64,000 nt of DNA from Paraburkholderia piptadeniae (GCF_900007165.1 NZ_CYGY02000002.1:62001-126000), one strand, 5' to 3'. Positions 1 through 9,499 are shown, numbered from the stretch's first letter. Numbers and translations: made by a program. Notes: generated by a model not told the origin, from the letters alone.

Positions 1-219
<219 letters not shown>

Positions 220-252
220 GCTTGTCAGTCCCCATGTCGGCAACACGCACTG

Positions 253-275
253 AAAGGCTGGCTCCGCCAGCCTTT
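253..275 (+). terminator. Hairpin between mreB and mreC
   Basis: A perfect 10-bp stem (AAAGGCTGGC / GCCAGCCTTT) with a 3-nt loop lies 33 bases after the mreB stop. Only three T close the stem, so it may attenuate or process the mreB-mreC transcript rather than fully terminate it. Confidence 0.6.
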
Positions 276-338
276 GTGCGTTGTGCGCGCAATCTGGCGC
301 GCTGAAGTCTCACCCATTTGCTCACGCTCCCGGCGACC

Positions 339-1433
339 ATGGAATACAGTCCGCCGCCCCTATTCAAGCAAGGCCCCTCGGCTCTCGCACGACTGATTTT
401 CTTCGTGCTGGTGGCGCTCGCCCTGCTCATTTCCGACGCGCGCTTCAATACGCTCGAGATCGTTCGCGGCGTGCTCGGCGCGGGCCTGTATCCGTTGCAG
501 CGCGCGGCGCTCGTGCCGCGCGACATCTTCATGGGCGCCGCCGATCTCGCCGTCACGAGCGCGACGCTGCGCAATGAAAACGCGAAGCTGCGCACACGCA
601 ATCTGCAGTTGTCACAACAGGCCAATGAAGCCGCGCAGCTCGGCGCTGAAAATGCGCATCTGCGCAATCTATTGCAGCTGTCGCAAAAGATGACGACGCA
701 ATCGATTCCCGCCGAAATCCAGTACGACACGCGCGATCCGTTCACGCAGAAGGTCGTGATCGGTCGCGGCTCGCAGCAGGGCATCAAGGGCGGATCGCCC
801 GTCGTCAACGAAGACGGCGTGATCGGCCAGGTGACACGCGTGTTCCCGATGCAATCGGAAGTCACGCTGCTCACCGACAAGGATCAGGCAGTTCCCGTGC
901 AGATCGTCCGCACGGGCTTGCGCAGCGTGATCTACGGCACGCCCAAGGGCGACGCGCTCGATCTGCGTTTCGTGCCGATCAGCGCCGACGTGCTCGCGGG
1001 CGATGAACTCGTGACGAGCGGTCTCGACGGCGTGTATCCGCCGGGGCTACCCGTCGCGAAGGTCGTGCGCGTCGACAAGCAGGCGGATACGGCTTTCGCG
1101 CGCGTCGTCTGCCAGCCGATCGCCCCTGTGCGCGGTGCTCGCGATCTGCTTGTCCTGCACTACGAAAGCAACGTGCCGCCGCGTCCCGCCGACGAACCCG
1201 ATCCAGCCGCCGCCGCGAAGGAAGCGAAAAAGAAGAACGCGAAAGCGCCGGAGAAGGGCAAGCCGGGCGAGAAAGACGCGAAGCCGGCGCAGGCCGCATC
1301 GACGCCCGCAGCGGCGGCAGTTCCGGCAAAACCCGCGTCGTCGGTCAAGCCCGCCGGCAAGGCAGCGACCGAGAAGAAGCCGTCCGCCGAAAGGAACGCG
1401 AAGCCGCAAGCCGCGCAAGGGGCCCAGCAATGA
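339..1433 (+). CDS. mreC: Rod shape-determining protein MreC
   Basis: MreC is the bitopic scaffold that links MreB to PBP2 and RodA in the periplasm. I place the start at the ATG giving MEYSPPPLFKQG. A TTG seven codons upstream is in frame but less likely. A membrane helix spans about residues 14-32, a coiled coil about 70-118, and the beta-barrel MreC domain about 120-280. From about residue 285 the protein becomes a low-complexity tail of roughly 80 residues rich in Ala, Lys and Pro, absent from short enterobacterial MreC. Its stop overlaps the mreD start (ATGA), so the two are translationally coupled. Confidence 0.95.
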   Translation: MEYSPPPLFKQGPSALARLIFFVLVALALLISDARFNTLEIVRGVLGAGLYPLQRAALVPRDIFMGAADLAVTSATLRNENAKLRTRNLQLSQQANEAAQLGAENAHLRNLLQLSQKMTTQSIPAEIQYDTRDPFTQKVVIGRGSQQGIKGGSPVVNEDGVIGQVTRVFPMQSEVTLLTDKDQAVPVQIVRTGLRSVIYGTPKGDALDLRFVPISADVLAGDELVTSGLDGVYPPGLPVAKVVRVDKQADTAFARVVCQPIAPVRGARDLLVLHYESNVPPRPADEPDPAAAAKEAKKKNAKAPEKGKPGEKDAKPAQAASTPAAAAVPAKPASSVKPAGKAATEKKPSAERNAKPQAAQGAQQ

Positions 1434-1942
1434 ATCGCCCGCAGTACATCCTGCAGCCCGTCAATCCCTACTTCATCGCGTTCAGCCTGGCCGCCGCGTT
1501 CCTGCTGAACATGATGCCGTGGGGACGCCTGATCGGCGTACCCGATTTCGTCGCGCTCGTGCTGCTGTTCTGGAACGTGCATCAGCCGCGCAAGGTCGGC
1601 ATGGGCATCGCGTTCATGCTCGGCCTGTTGATGGATGTCCACAACGCAAGCCTGCTGGGCGAACATGCACTCGCGTACACGCTGCTCTCGTATGGCGCGA
1701 TCACGATCCATCGCCGCGTGCTGTGGATGCCGATCGGCGTGCAGATTTTCGCCGTGATGCCGTTGCTCGTCGTCGCGCAACTCGTGCCCTTCGTGATCCG
1801 CCTGCTGACGGGGGCATCGTTTCCGGGCTGGGGTTATCTGATCGACGGTTTCGTCGAGGCCGCGCTCTGGCCCATCGCGAGCATTCTGCTGTTGATGCCG
1901 CAGCGCCGTCCCGCCGATCCGGACGACACGCGGCCCATCTGA
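1430..1942 (+). CDS. mreD: Rod shape-determining protein MreD
   Basis: A 170-residue polytopic inner-membrane protein whose start overlaps the mreC stop by four bases. About five hydrophobic helices are visible (for example near residues 14-32, 36-48, 58-70, 100-125 and 140-160). MreD is a small, poorly conserved member of the elongasome that acts with MreC. Size, hydrophobicity and position between mreC and mrdA make the call firm even though it carries no catalytic motif. Confidence 0.93.
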   Translation: MNRPQYILQPVNPYFIAFSLAAAFLLNMMPWGRLIGVPDFVALVLLFWNVHQPRKVGMGIAFMLGLLMDVHNASLLGEHALAYTLLSYGAITIHRRVLWMPIGVQIFAVMPLLVVAQLVPFVIRLLTGASFPGWGYLIDGFVEAALWPIASILLLMPQRRPADPDDTRPI

Positions 1943-1981
1943 CGGCGCGCCGCCCACTCGCTCATGAACGCGCATCTGTGT

Positions 1982-2008
1982 TGCCGCCTTCACGATCGTC
2001 AGGCGGCA
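1982..2008. repeat. Nested palindrome between mreD and mrdA
   Basis: TGCCGCCT and AGGCGGCA form perfect 8-bp arms around 11 bases that themselves contain the palindrome ACGATCGT. It sits in the 172-base spacer between mreD and mrdA. There is no T-run, so it is more likely an RNA hairpin or protein-binding site than a terminator. Confidence 0.5.
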
Positions 2009-2114
2009 CAATACGCGTCGGGGCAAGACGAAGCGGCGCCAAAGCCGGCTGCGCATCGGCGCATGACCGTCGAACTGAATCAAACCGCATAACCGGCAGT
2101 CCCTGCCCAACCGC

Positions 2115-4550
2115 ATGACCGAATTCAAGGACACCCAGCAGCAGCTCACGAAATTCCGCCTGCGCGTCGCGGCGGCGGGGCTGTTCGTGTTCGTCTGCTT
2201 CGGGCTGATTGCATTCCGCTTCCTGTTTCTGCAAGTCTGGCATTACAGCAAGTACTCGCTGCAAGCCGACGAGAACCGCATCTCCGTCGCGCCGATCGTG
2301 CCGAACCGCGGCATCATCACGGACCGCAACGGCGTTGTGCTCGCGCGGAACTACTCGGCGTACACGCTCGAAATCACGCCGTCGAAGCTGAACGACTCGC
2401 TCGACAACGTGATCGACAATCTGTCGACCGTGGTCAACATCGATGCGCGCGACCGCCGGCGCTTCCGCAAGCTGCAGGAGGACTCGAAGAACTTCGAGAG
2501 CCTGCCGATCCGCACGCGCCTCACCGATGACGAAGTCGCGCGCTTCACCGCGCAGCGCTTCCGCTTTCCGGGCGTCGAAGTGCGCGCGCGGCTGTTCCGC
2601 CAATATCCGCTCGGACCGACGGCGGCGCACGTGATCGGCTACATCGGCCGCATTTCGCAGCGCGACCAGGACCGCATCGACGATGCCAGCGATCAGAACG
2701 ACAGCGATCCCGATCACTATGATCCGCGCCTCGATGCGAACAACTACAAGGGCACCGACTACATCGGCAAGATCGGCGTCGAGCAGAGCTATGAAACGGA
2801 GCTGCACGGCCTGACGGGTTTCGAGGAGGTCGAAGTCACGGCGGGTGGGCGGCCCGTGCGCACGCTCTCGCGCACACAGGCGACGCCGGGCAACAACCTC
2901 GTGCTGTCGCTCGATATCGGCTTGCAGCAGGTCGCCGAGCAGGCGTTTGCGGGACGCCGCGGCGCGCTGGTCGCGATCGAACCGTCGACGGGCGACGTGC
3001 TCGCGTTCGTGTCGGCACCGAGCTTCGATCCGAACGCATTCGTCGACGGCATCGACCAGCAGACCTGGGACGAGCTCAACAACTCGCCGGATCACCCGCT
3101 GCTCAACCGTCCGCTGCACGGCACCTATCCGCCCGGCTCGACGTACAAGCCATTCATGGCGCTCGCTGCGCTGACGCTGCACAAGCGCACGCCGCAATGG
3201 GGCTTCCAGGACCCAGGCTCGTACACGTTCGGCGGCCACACGTTCCGCAACGACGTGCCGCAGGGCCAAGGGTGGATCGACATGAACCGCGCGATCATGG
3301 TGTCGAACGACACGTACTTCTACATGCTCGCGCACGATCTCGGCGTCAATGCGATCGCGAACTTCATGAAGCCGTGGGGCTTCGGCCAGATAACGGGCAT
3401 CGACATCGCCGGCGAAGCACGCGGCATCCTGCCTTCGACGGACTGGAAGCGCAAGGCATACCGCAAGCCCGAGCAGCAGAAATGGTACGAAGGCGAGACG
3501 ATCAGCCTCGGCATCGGCCAGGGCTACAACTCGTACACGATCCTGCAACTCGCGCACGCGACGGCGACGCTCGCAAACAACGCCACCGTCATGAAGCCGC
3601 ACCTCGTGAAGGAAATCGAGAATCCGATCACGCGTGCACTGCGCGCCACCGTGCCGAAGGACGACGGACGCATCGACGTGAAGCAGTCGGACATCGACGT
3701 CATCAAGCGCGGCATGGAAAACGTGACGATGAACCCGTCGGGCACCGCGTATCAGGTGTTCCGCAATGCCGCGTATCTGTCGGCGGGCAAGACGGGGACG
3801 GCGCAGGTGTTCTCGCTGCAAGGCCAGAAGTACCACGGTCACGCGCTCGCCGAAAATCTTCGCGACCACGCGCTCTTCATCGCGTTCGCGCCCGCCGACA
3901 ATCCGAAAATCGCGCTCGCGCTGATCGTCGAAAACGGCGGCTGGGGTGCGCAAGCGGCGGGCCCAATCGCGCGTCGCGTGCTCGACTACTACCTCGTCGA
4001 CCGCGCGAAGCCTGGCGTCGAGGCCGCAGCCGTCACGGCGGCTGCATCGGCGACGGAAGAAACGTCGGCGCCTGTCATCGGCAGCGCGCCGCCCGCGCCC
4101 AACGGCGAGATTCAGCCCGTGTCGGTCGCGGCCGGCTTCACGGCGCTGCCGCCGCCCGCGGGCGCATCGACGCCGCATGCCGCGCCTGCATCGGATGCGT
4201 CCGGCGCGAATGCGGCGGGCGTTGGGGCCTCAGGTGCGGTAGCGGCTTCGGCAGCGGCTGCGTCGGCTTCAGGTTCGGCCGCTGTACCCGTGCCCGCCTC
4301 GGCCGCCAAATCCGCGAAGTCCGCCAAGGCGCCGCGCGGCGCGTCGGCGACTGCCGCGCCATCGGCGGCGGCGTCGTCCGTCGCGACATCGACCACGGCT
4401 GCGGCCCCCATCAAGGCATCCGACGCGCGCAAGTCACCACACAAACCCCGCCCGGCCAGCGAATCGCGGCCGGCCACCGCTGCGCCATCGCGCAACGACG
4501 AATCGCAGGCTGCCCCACGCGGTCCTGTGTCCGGCGGCATCGACGAGTAA
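2115..4550 (+). CDS. mrdA: Penicillin-binding protein 2 (elongation transpeptidase)
   Basis: PBP2 crosslinks peptidoglycan on the periplasmic face during elongation. A membrane anchor spans about residues 17-38, followed by the dimerisation (pedestal) domain and the transpeptidase domain. The catalytic motifs are intact: STYK with Ser342, SND at 397-399 and KTGT starting at Lys559. At 811 residues it is far longer than E. coli PBP2 (633). The excess is a tail from about residue 640 dominated by Ala, Ser and Pro, with Lys near the end. rodA, its glycosyltransferase partner, follows 10 bases after the stop. Confidence 0.96.
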   Translation: MTEFKDTQQQLTKFRLRVAAAGLFVFVCFGLIAFRFLFLQVWHYSKYSLQADENRISVAPIVPNRGIITDRNGVVLARNYSAYTLEITPSKLNDSLDNVIDNLSTVVNIDARDRRRFRKLQEDSKNFESLPIRTRLTDDEVARFTAQRFRFPGVEVRARLFRQYPLGPTAAHVIGYIGRISQRDQDRIDDASDQNDSDPDHYDPRLDANNYKGTDYIGKIGVEQSYETELHGLTGFEEVEVTAGGRPVRTLSRTQATPGNNLVLSLDIGLQQVAEQAFAGRRGALVAIEPSTGDVLAFVSAPSFDPNAFVDGIDQQTWDELNNSPDHPLLNRPLHGTYPPGSTYKPFMALAALTLHKRTPQWGFQDPGSYTFGGHTFRNDVPQGQGWIDMNRAIMVSNDTYFYMLAHDLGVNAIANFMKPWGFGQITGIDIAGEARGILPSTDWKRKAYRKPEQQKWYEGETISLGIGQGYNSYTILQLAHATATLANNATVMKPHLVKEIENPITRALRATVPKDDGRIDVKQSDIDVIKRGMENVTMNPSGTAYQVFRNAAYLSAGKTGTAQVFSLQGQKYHGHALAENLRDHALFIAFAPADNPKIALALIVENGGWGAQAAGPIARRVLDYYLVDRAKPGVEAAAVTAAASATEETSAPVIGSAPPAPNGEIQPVSVAAGFTALPPPAGASTPHAAPASDASGANAAGVGASGAVAASAAAASASGSAAVPVPASAAKSAKSAKAPRGASATAAPSAAASSVATSTTAAAPIKASDARKSPHKPRPASESRPATAAPSRNDESQAAPRGPVSGGIDE

Positions 4551-4560
4551 GGAGAAAGGC

Positions 4561-5709
4561 ATGCAAATCGACAAGCGCGCCTGGCTCGATCGCATCAAGA
4601 ACATGTTCGCGGGGTTCGATCGCCCGCTCGCACTGATCGTATTCCTGCTGCTGTGCGTGGGCATCGTGACGCTTTATAGCGCGAGCATTGACATGCCCGG
4701 ACGTGTCGAAGACCAGTTGCGCAACATCATCCTGACGTTCGGGCTGATGTGGGTGCTGGCCAACATCCCGCCTACGACGCTGATGCGCTTCGCCGTTCCC
4801 ATCTACACATTCGGGGTCGCGTTGCTCGTGGCCGTCGCGATGTTCGGCCTGACGCGGAAAGGCGCCAAGCGCTGGATCAACGTCGGCGTCGTGATCCAGC
4901 CGTCGGAGATCCTGAAGATCGCGACACCGCTGATGCTCGCGTGGTACTACCAGCGGCGCGAGGGCAATATCCGTTGGTGGGATTACATCGTCGGTCTGAT
5001 CATTCTCGCCGTGCCCGTCGGCCTGATCGCGAAGCAGCCCGATCTCGGGACAGCCGTGCTCGTGTTCGCATCGGGGCTCTTCGTCATCTACTTCGCGGGA
5101 CTGAGCTTCAAGCTGATCGTGCCCGTGCTGGTCGCGGGCGTGATTGCAGTCGGCGCGATTGCGACTTTCCAGGACAAGATCTGCCAGCCGGAAGTGCAAT
5201 GGCCGCTGATGCACGATTATCAGAAGCACCGCATCTGCACGCTGCTCGATCCGACATCCGACCCGTTGGGCAAAGGCTTCCATACGATTCAGGCCGTGAT
5301 CGCGATCGGCTCGGGCGGCCCGCTCGGCAAGGGCTGGCTGAAGGGCACGCAGGCGCACCTCGAATTCATTCCGGAGAAGCACACCGACTTCATCTTCGCG
5401 GTGTTCGCCGAGGAATTCGGTCTGGCGGGCGGCGTCGTTCTGCTGACGCTCTACATGGCGTTGATCGCACGCGGTCTGTACATCGCGGCGAATGGCGCGA
5501 CACTGTTCGGCCGATTACTGGCCGGATCGCTGACGATGGCGTTCTTCACCTACGCGTTCGTGAACATCGGCATGGTGAGTGGGATTCTTCCCGTGGTGGG
5601 TGTGCCCTTGCCGTTCATGAGTTACGGCGGCACCGCACTGACGACGCTCGGTTTTGCGATTGGTCTCATCATGAACGTCGGACGGCAGAAGCGTCTGATG
5701 CAGAGTTAA
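4561..5709 (+). CDS. rodA: Peptidoglycan glycosyltransferase RodA
   Basis: SEDS-family membrane glycosyltransferase that polymerises lipid II with PBP2. The 382-residue protein is almost all membrane helices (about ten) and has the family C-terminal signature GVPLPFMSYGGTALTT near residue 345. The site AAGGAGAAAGGC directly before the ATG is a strong ribosome binding site. It is the last gene of the mre operon and a strong terminator follows. Confidence 0.96.
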   Translation: MQIDKRAWLDRIKNMFAGFDRPLALIVFLLLCVGIVTLYSASIDMPGRVEDQLRNIILTFGLMWVLANIPPTTLMRFAVPIYTFGVALLVAVAMFGLTRKGAKRWINVGVVIQPSEILKIATPLMLAWYYQRREGNIRWWDYIVGLIILAVPVGLIAKQPDLGTAVLVFASGLFVIYFAGLSFKLIVPVLVAGVIAVGAIATFQDKICQPEVQWPLMHDYQKHRICTLLDPTSDPLGKGFHTIQAVIAIGSGGPLGKGWLKGTQAHLEFIPEKHTDFIFAVFAEEFGLAGGVVLLTLYMALIARGLYIAANGATLFGRLLAGSLTMAFFTYAFVNIGMVSGILPVVGVPLPFMSYGGTALTTLGFAIGLIMNVGRQKRLMQS

Positions 5710-5739
5710 TCCGCGAGTCCTACGTCCTATTCGCATAGC

Positions 5740-5775
5740 AAAACGGCGCCTGAAAATTGTCAGGCGCCGTTTTTT
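5740..5775. terminator. Bidirectional terminator between rodA and the Sel1 gene
   Basis: A 14-bp stem (AAAACGGCGCCTGA / TCAGGCGCCGTTTT) with a 6-nt loop is flanked by A-rich and T-rich runs. It can end both the plus-strand mre operon and the minus-strand gene whose stop codon lies inside its T-run. Confidence 0.9.
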
Positions 5776-6493
5776 ATTGAGGCTTCGCTTCGTGCGACTC
5801 GCGCAGTTGCGCGCTTAGTTGCTGATACTTGAGCCGCGCCGCCGGATCGCCTTGCGCGGCCGCCGCCGCGTAATAGGCGCGCGCAACGTTCAGATTCTGC
5901 GGAACACCATCGCCGCCGCGCTCGTAGAACGAGCCTGTCACGTACTGCGCGGTCATGTCGCCGCCCTCGGCGGCCTTCTTGTACCACACGAACGCCTGCT
6001 GATTGTCACGCGCGGTGCCGCGTCCGTCGAGAAACTGGTTCGCGAGCGCCAGTTCGGCCTGAATGTGCCCTTGCTGCGCAGCCTTCAGAAACCATTGATG
6101 CGCCTCCACGGGATCGCGCGTGACGAACTCGCCGTCGTCGTACATCTTCCCGTACACGTATTGCGCATGCGACATATTGGCGTCAGCGGCCTTGCGCAGC
6201 CACTTCTTGCCTTCTTCGACATTGACAGGACCGCCTTCGCCGTTCAGCAGCATCATCGCGTAGTTGAATTCGGCGAGACGGCTGCCGCGCTGTGCGGCCT
6301 TGCGAAATTCGGCAAGCGCGGACGTAAAGTTGCCGGCGTTGTAATCGGCGACAGCCGTTTGCGTTTCCAGATCCGACGCGGGCGGCATCTTGCTCTGCGC
6401 ATGCGCCGCCGCGCCCGCCGCCAATGCGGTCAATACGACAGCGCGAGCCGCGCAACCTGCTATGCGCGCTGCGCTCAACGACACCAGCTTCAT
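5774..6493 (-). CDS. Exported Sel1-repeat (SLR/TPR-like) protein
   Basis: A 239-residue protein starting MKLVSLSAARIAG, with a signal peptide ending near AHAQS (about residue 34) and four to five Sel1-like repeats of about 36 residues. Repeat cores such as FNYAMMLLNGEGGP and AQYVYGKMYDDGEF are visible. Sel1 repeats form helical scaffolds for protein contacts, and the partner is unknown. Its ATG overlaps the stop of the upstream aldolase gene by four bases, so the two are probably co-translated, although no functional link is obvious. Confidence 0.85.
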   Translation of the reverse strand: MKLVSLSAARIAGCAARAVVLTALAAGAAAHAQSKMPPASDLETQTAVADYNAGNFTSALAEFRKAAQRGSRLAEFNYAMMLLNGEGGPVNVEEGKKWLRKAADANMSHAQYVYGKMYDDGEFVTRDPVEAHQWFLKAAQQGHIQAELALANQFLDGRGTARDNQQAFVWYKKAAEGGDMTAQYVTGSFYERGGDGVPQNLNVARAYYAAAAAQGDPAARLKYQQLSAQLRESHEAKPQ

Positions 6494-7272
6494 GACCGAA
6501 CCTCCTGCAATGCCTGTCGCGTGGTGCGCAACAGCCACATTACGTCGGCAGCGAGCGCGATGAAACGAAAGCCTTCCGACCGGTATTGCCGCGCGCTCGC
6601 GACATCCATGGCAAAAATGCCCGTCGCGACGCGCGCCCGATGCGCAACATCCAAAATGTGCTTCATCGCGTCCTGGACTTCAGGGTGTTTTGAATCGCCG
6701 AGATGACCGAGACTCGCCGCGAGATCCGCCGGTCCGACGAACAGGCAATCGATGCCCGGTGTCGCCGCGATCTGCTCCAGATGCTCGAGGGCGCGCGTCG
6801 ATTCGATCTGTACGATCGTGGCAATTTGCGCGTTCGCGTTCTGCAAATAGTCGCGTCGCATTCCGTATGCCGCTGCACGAACCGCGCCTGCGACGCCACG
6901 CAGGCCGTCCGGTCCTTCGGCTGTCGCATATTGCGTTAGCCGGACCGCATGGGCCGCTTCGTCAGCCGTCTCGATGTTCGGAAACATCAGCGTGCGCGCG
7001 CCCGCATCGAGCACGCGCTTGACGAGCCACGGCTCGACGGCGGGCAAGCGAACGACGGGCTCCGTCGGCAGATGCGCTGCCGCAATTGCGCGCAATTGCC
7101 CCGTCACGTCGATGCTGTCGTTCGGCGCGTGCTCCATATCGATCAGCAGCCAGTCGAAACCGGCGTGCGCGAGCGCTTCGGCGGCGCTGTCGCTGCCGAG
7201 CGACAGCCACATGCCGAACAGCGGGTCGGGCTCTTTCAGGCGCAGCTTGAGTGGATTCGTGAACGTGCTCAT
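6490..7272 (-). CDS. HpcH/HpaI-family aldolase
   Basis: Class II metal-dependent aldolase of 260 residues, a family that cleaves 2-keto-3-deoxy acids such as 4-hydroxy-2-ketoheptanedioate or 2-keto-3-deoxy-rhamnonate to pyruvate and an aldehyde. Visible motifs are LIDMEH near residue 37, the metal-binding Glu in IVQIEST near 150, and Asp in FVGPADLAAS near 177. I chose the ATG at MSTFTNPLK. An in-frame extension upstream is Arg-rich and unlikely. The exact substrate cannot be read from the sequence, and no dedicated sugar-acid pathway genes are adjacent. Confidence 0.87.
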   Translation of the reverse strand: MSTFTNPLKLRLKEPDPLFGMWLSLGSDSAAEALAHAGFDWLLIDMEHAPNDSIDVTGQLRAIAAAHLPTEPVVRLPAVEPWLVKRVLDAGARTLMFPNIETADEAAHAVRLTQYATAEGPDGLRGVAGAVRAAAYGMRRDYLQNANAQIATIVQIESTRALEHLEQIAATPGIDCLFVGPADLAASLGHLGDSKHPEVQDAMKHILDVAHRARVATGIFAMDVASARQYRSEGFRFIALAADVMWLLRTTRQALQEVRS

Positions 7273-7421
7273 TGCGCGCCTCCGTCGCCGTCGAACGCGG
7301 CCGAGCACAGACTTGAGCGAAAGACTACGCGGCCCGAACGGCCGACGTGAAAGGTGTCGTCATTGTGGCGGGCGTGGCGCCCGCTGCAAATCGCGGTGAC
7401 CGGCATGTCTCGCTCCGTGTG

Positions 7422-7447
7422 ATTATCGAAACGATCATACCTTGACA
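7422..7447 (-). promoter_or_regulatory. Candidate promoter and operator of the aldolase-Sel1 operon
   Basis: On the minus strand TTGTCA (7447-7442) precedes GATAAT by 15 bases, about 150 bases before the aldolase start. Overlapping the -10 is an imperfect inverted repeat, ATTATCG-AAA-CGATCAT (7422-7438, 6 of 7 arm positions), the size of a GntR- or LacI-type half-site pair. Both are inferred by eye, and the -35/-10 spacing is short. Confidence 0.35.
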
Positions 7448-7456
7448 ATAAACCGT

Positions 7457-7903
7457 TTAGTCGCGGACCACGTCGGCCCAGCAATTCGGCGTCTCATACA
7501 GACGCACTTTGTGCAGACGCAGATTGACGCCGTAGTGCGCGTCGTAGACGTTCGCGAGAATCTCGAACGCGGCGGCCGCGAGATTTTCGACGGTCGGAAT
7601 GCGGTCGAGCACGACCGTCTTGTGACCAGCCATCGAATCCAGAAAACCGCGCACCTGCGTATCGCCTTCGTAGACGAGGAACGCGTGATCCCACTTGTCG
7701 ACGAGATGCTCGTTCGCGAGCGCCTTCACGTCGGCGAAATCCATCACCATGCCGCGATCGGGCGCGCCTTCCGTTTCGACGAGATCGCCTTGCAGCGTGA
7801 TTTCCAGCACGTAGCGATGCCCGTGCAGATTACGGCACTGGCTGCGGTGATCGGGAATGCGGTGGCCCGCATCGAATTCGAGTTTTCGGGTAATCGTCAG
7901 CAC
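7457..7903 (-). CDS. queD: 6-carboxy-5,6,7,8-tetrahydropterin synthase QueD
   Basis: Second step of queuosine/7-deazaguanine synthesis, converting dihydroneopterin triphosphate to 6-carboxytetrahydropterin. The 148-residue protein has the zinc-binding histidines His14 (DAGH), His27 and His29 (LHGH), and the catalytic Cys23. It lies in a minus-strand cluster with queE and queC and ends 6 bases after queE begins the downstream order (queC, queE, queD). Confidence 0.95.
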   Translation of the reverse strand: MLTITRKLEFDAGHRIPDHRSQCRNLHGHRYVLEITLQGDLVETEGAPDRGMVMDFADVKALANEHLVDKWDHAFLVYEGDTQVRGFLDSMAGHKTVVLDRIPTVENLAAAAFEILANVYDAHYGVNLRLHKVRLYETPNCWADVVRD

Positions 7904-7909
7904 GGCAAA

Positions 7910-8542
7910 TCAGGGAATGTTCAGGTACTTGTGAGTCTGCATCGACAGGCGCCACTGCGGGTGGCGCTTGCACCACTCGATCGCGAGCTTCGTATTGATG
8001 TCGCGCGAAGGGCCGTCCATCGGCTGCACGAGGAAATAATCGAAGTCGAGCTTCGCGTAGTCGGCGAGACGCTGGTTCTCCTGCGGCACCACCACTTTCA
8101 GTTCGTTGCCTTTGGTCTGCACGAGCGGCGCGTCGGCTTTCGGACTCACGCAGATCCAGTCGATCGTGTCGAGCACGGGCAGCGAGCCGTTCGTCTCGAT
8201 GGCGATTTCGAAGCCGGCCGCGTGCAGCGCGTCGACGAACGGCTGGTCGATCTGCAACATCGGCTCGCCTCCCGTGCACACCACGAAACGCTGATCTTCA
8301 CCTTCCGGCCACAACGAAGCGATCTTCGCGGCCAGCTCTTCGGGCGTGCGGAATTTGCCGCCGTTCTCGCCGTCGGTGCCGACGAAATCGGTATCGCAGA
8401 ACTTGCACACGGCGTCGGCGCGATCTTCTTCACGACCCGACCACAGATTGCATCCGGCGAACCGGCAAAACACGGCCGGGCGCCCGGCGTTCGCGCCTTC
8501 ACCCTGCAACGTGTAGAAAATTTCCTTGACCGCGTACGTCAT
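7910..8542 (-). CDS. queE: 7-carboxy-7-deazaguanine synthase QueE
   Basis: Radical-SAM enzyme that turns 6-carboxytetrahydropterin into 7-carboxy-7-deazaguanine. The cluster cysteines are Cys31, Cys46 and Cys49, giving C-x14-C-x2-C instead of the canonical C-x3-C-x2-C. This is the variant described for Burkholderia multivorans QueE. The start is the ATG of MTYAVKEIFYTLQGEG, which opens with the family's substrate-binding TLQGEG. Length is 210 residues. The open frame continues upstream through queC and that part is not coding. Confidence 0.95.
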   Translation of the reverse strand: MTYAVKEIFYTLQGEGANAGRPAVFCRFAGCNLWSGREEDRADAVCKFCDTDFVGTDGENGGKFRTPEELAAKIASLWPEGEDQRFVVCTGGEPMLQIDQPFVDALHAAGFEIAIETNGSLPVLDTIDWICVSPKADAPLVQTKGNELKVVVPQENQRLADYAKLDFDYFLVQPMDGPSRDINTKLAIEWCKRHPQWRLSMQTHKYLNIP

Positions 8543-8589
8543 GCTGCTTCTGCCTGATGCTCCGTGAAGCCTGTTGATGTCTCTTTCGC

Positions 8590-9321
8590 TTAGGCCGGTT
8601 CCGTGACCTGCTCGCCGTTCAGATATGCTTCGTACCCGCGCTTGCGCAAACGGCAGGCAGGGCACTCGCCGCAGCCGAATCCCCACGCATGCAACTCCGA
8701 GCGCTCGCCGAGATAGCAGGTGTGCGTTTCGATGCGGATCAGCTCGACCAGTGCGTCGCCGCCCAGCGTATGCGCGAGGCGCCACGTGTCCGCCTTGTCG
8801 ATCCACATCAGTGGCGTCTCCAGCACGAAGCGGCTGTCCATGCCGAGATTCAGCGTGGCTTGCAGCGCCTTCATCGTGTCGTCGCGGCAGTCCGGGTAGC
8901 CGGAAAAGTCCGTCTCGCACATTCCGCCGACCAGCACGCGCAACCCGCGACGATACGCAATCGCCGCCGCAATCGTCATGAACATCAGATTGCGGCCGGG
9001 CACGAAGGTGTTCGGCAGGCCGTTCGATGCCGCGTGAATCTCGATGTCGCGCGTCATCGCCGTTTCGCTGATCGAGCCGAGCACGGACAGATCGATCATG
9101 TGATCGTCGCCGAGCCGTTCGCCCCACTCGGGAAACGTGCGCGCCACTGCGCTGCGGAAACCCTCGCGGCATTCGAGCTCGACCCGGTGCCGCTGCCCGT
9201 AGTCGAAACCCAGCGTTTCGACGGTTTCGTACCGATCCAGCGCCCAGGCGAGACAGGTGGCCGAATCCTGGCCACCGGAAAACAGCACCAGGGCGCTACT
9301 CTTGGCGTCTTTGCGGGTCAC
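8590..9321 (-). CDS. queC: 7-cyano-7-deazaguanine synthase QueC
   Basis: ATP-dependent enzyme making preQ0 from 7-carboxy-7-deazaguanine and ammonia. It has the PP-loop SGGQDS at residues 15-20 and a C-terminal zinc site in [15 protein letters not shown] start it at a GTG giving [14 protein letters not shown], because the preceding Pro/Arg-rich codons do not look like QueC. No ATG gives a better N-terminus. It is first in the que run on the minus strand, 47 bases before queE. Confidence 0.93.
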   Translation of the reverse strand: MTRKDAKSSALVLFSGGQDSATCLAWALDRYETVETLGFDYGQRHRVELECREGFRSAVARTFPEWGERLGDDHMIDLSVLGSISETAMTRDIEIHAASNGLPNTFVPGRNLMFMTIAAAIAYRRGLRVLVGGMCETDFSGYPDCRDDTMKALQATLNLGMDSRFVLETPLMWIDKADTWRLAHTLGGDALVELIRIETHTCYLGERSELHAWGFGCGECPACRLRKRGYEAYLNGEQVTEPA

Positions 9322-9400
9322 TGCCAAACTCCGTGTAGGTTGATGCCGCGCACAAGCAGTGCCTGGCGGCGCGCGGGCCGGCACCGATGCCGGCTCAAGC

Positions 9401-9428
9401 AGTATAGGCTGCGGCTTTCACGCGCCAA
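9401..9428 (-). promoter_or_regulatory. Candidate sigma-70 promoter of queC-queE-queD
   Basis: On the minus strand TTGGCG is followed after 16 bases by TATACT (plus-strand AGTATA at 9401-9406), 80 bases upstream of the GTG start of queC. The 7-bp hairpin at 9377-9394 would lie at the very start of the transcript. Confidence 0.45.
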
Positions 9429-9499
9429 GCTGCCTGGATTTATACCGCCAATTGTCCGCCAAGGAGTTTCACGCCGCACGCCGCCTCGGACCTGAAACG

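Noticed and set aside
1962..4178. 738-residue minus-strand open frame antisense to mrdA
   Set aside because: Arg/Asp/Val-rich antisense of a conserved gene; a consequence of high GC content.
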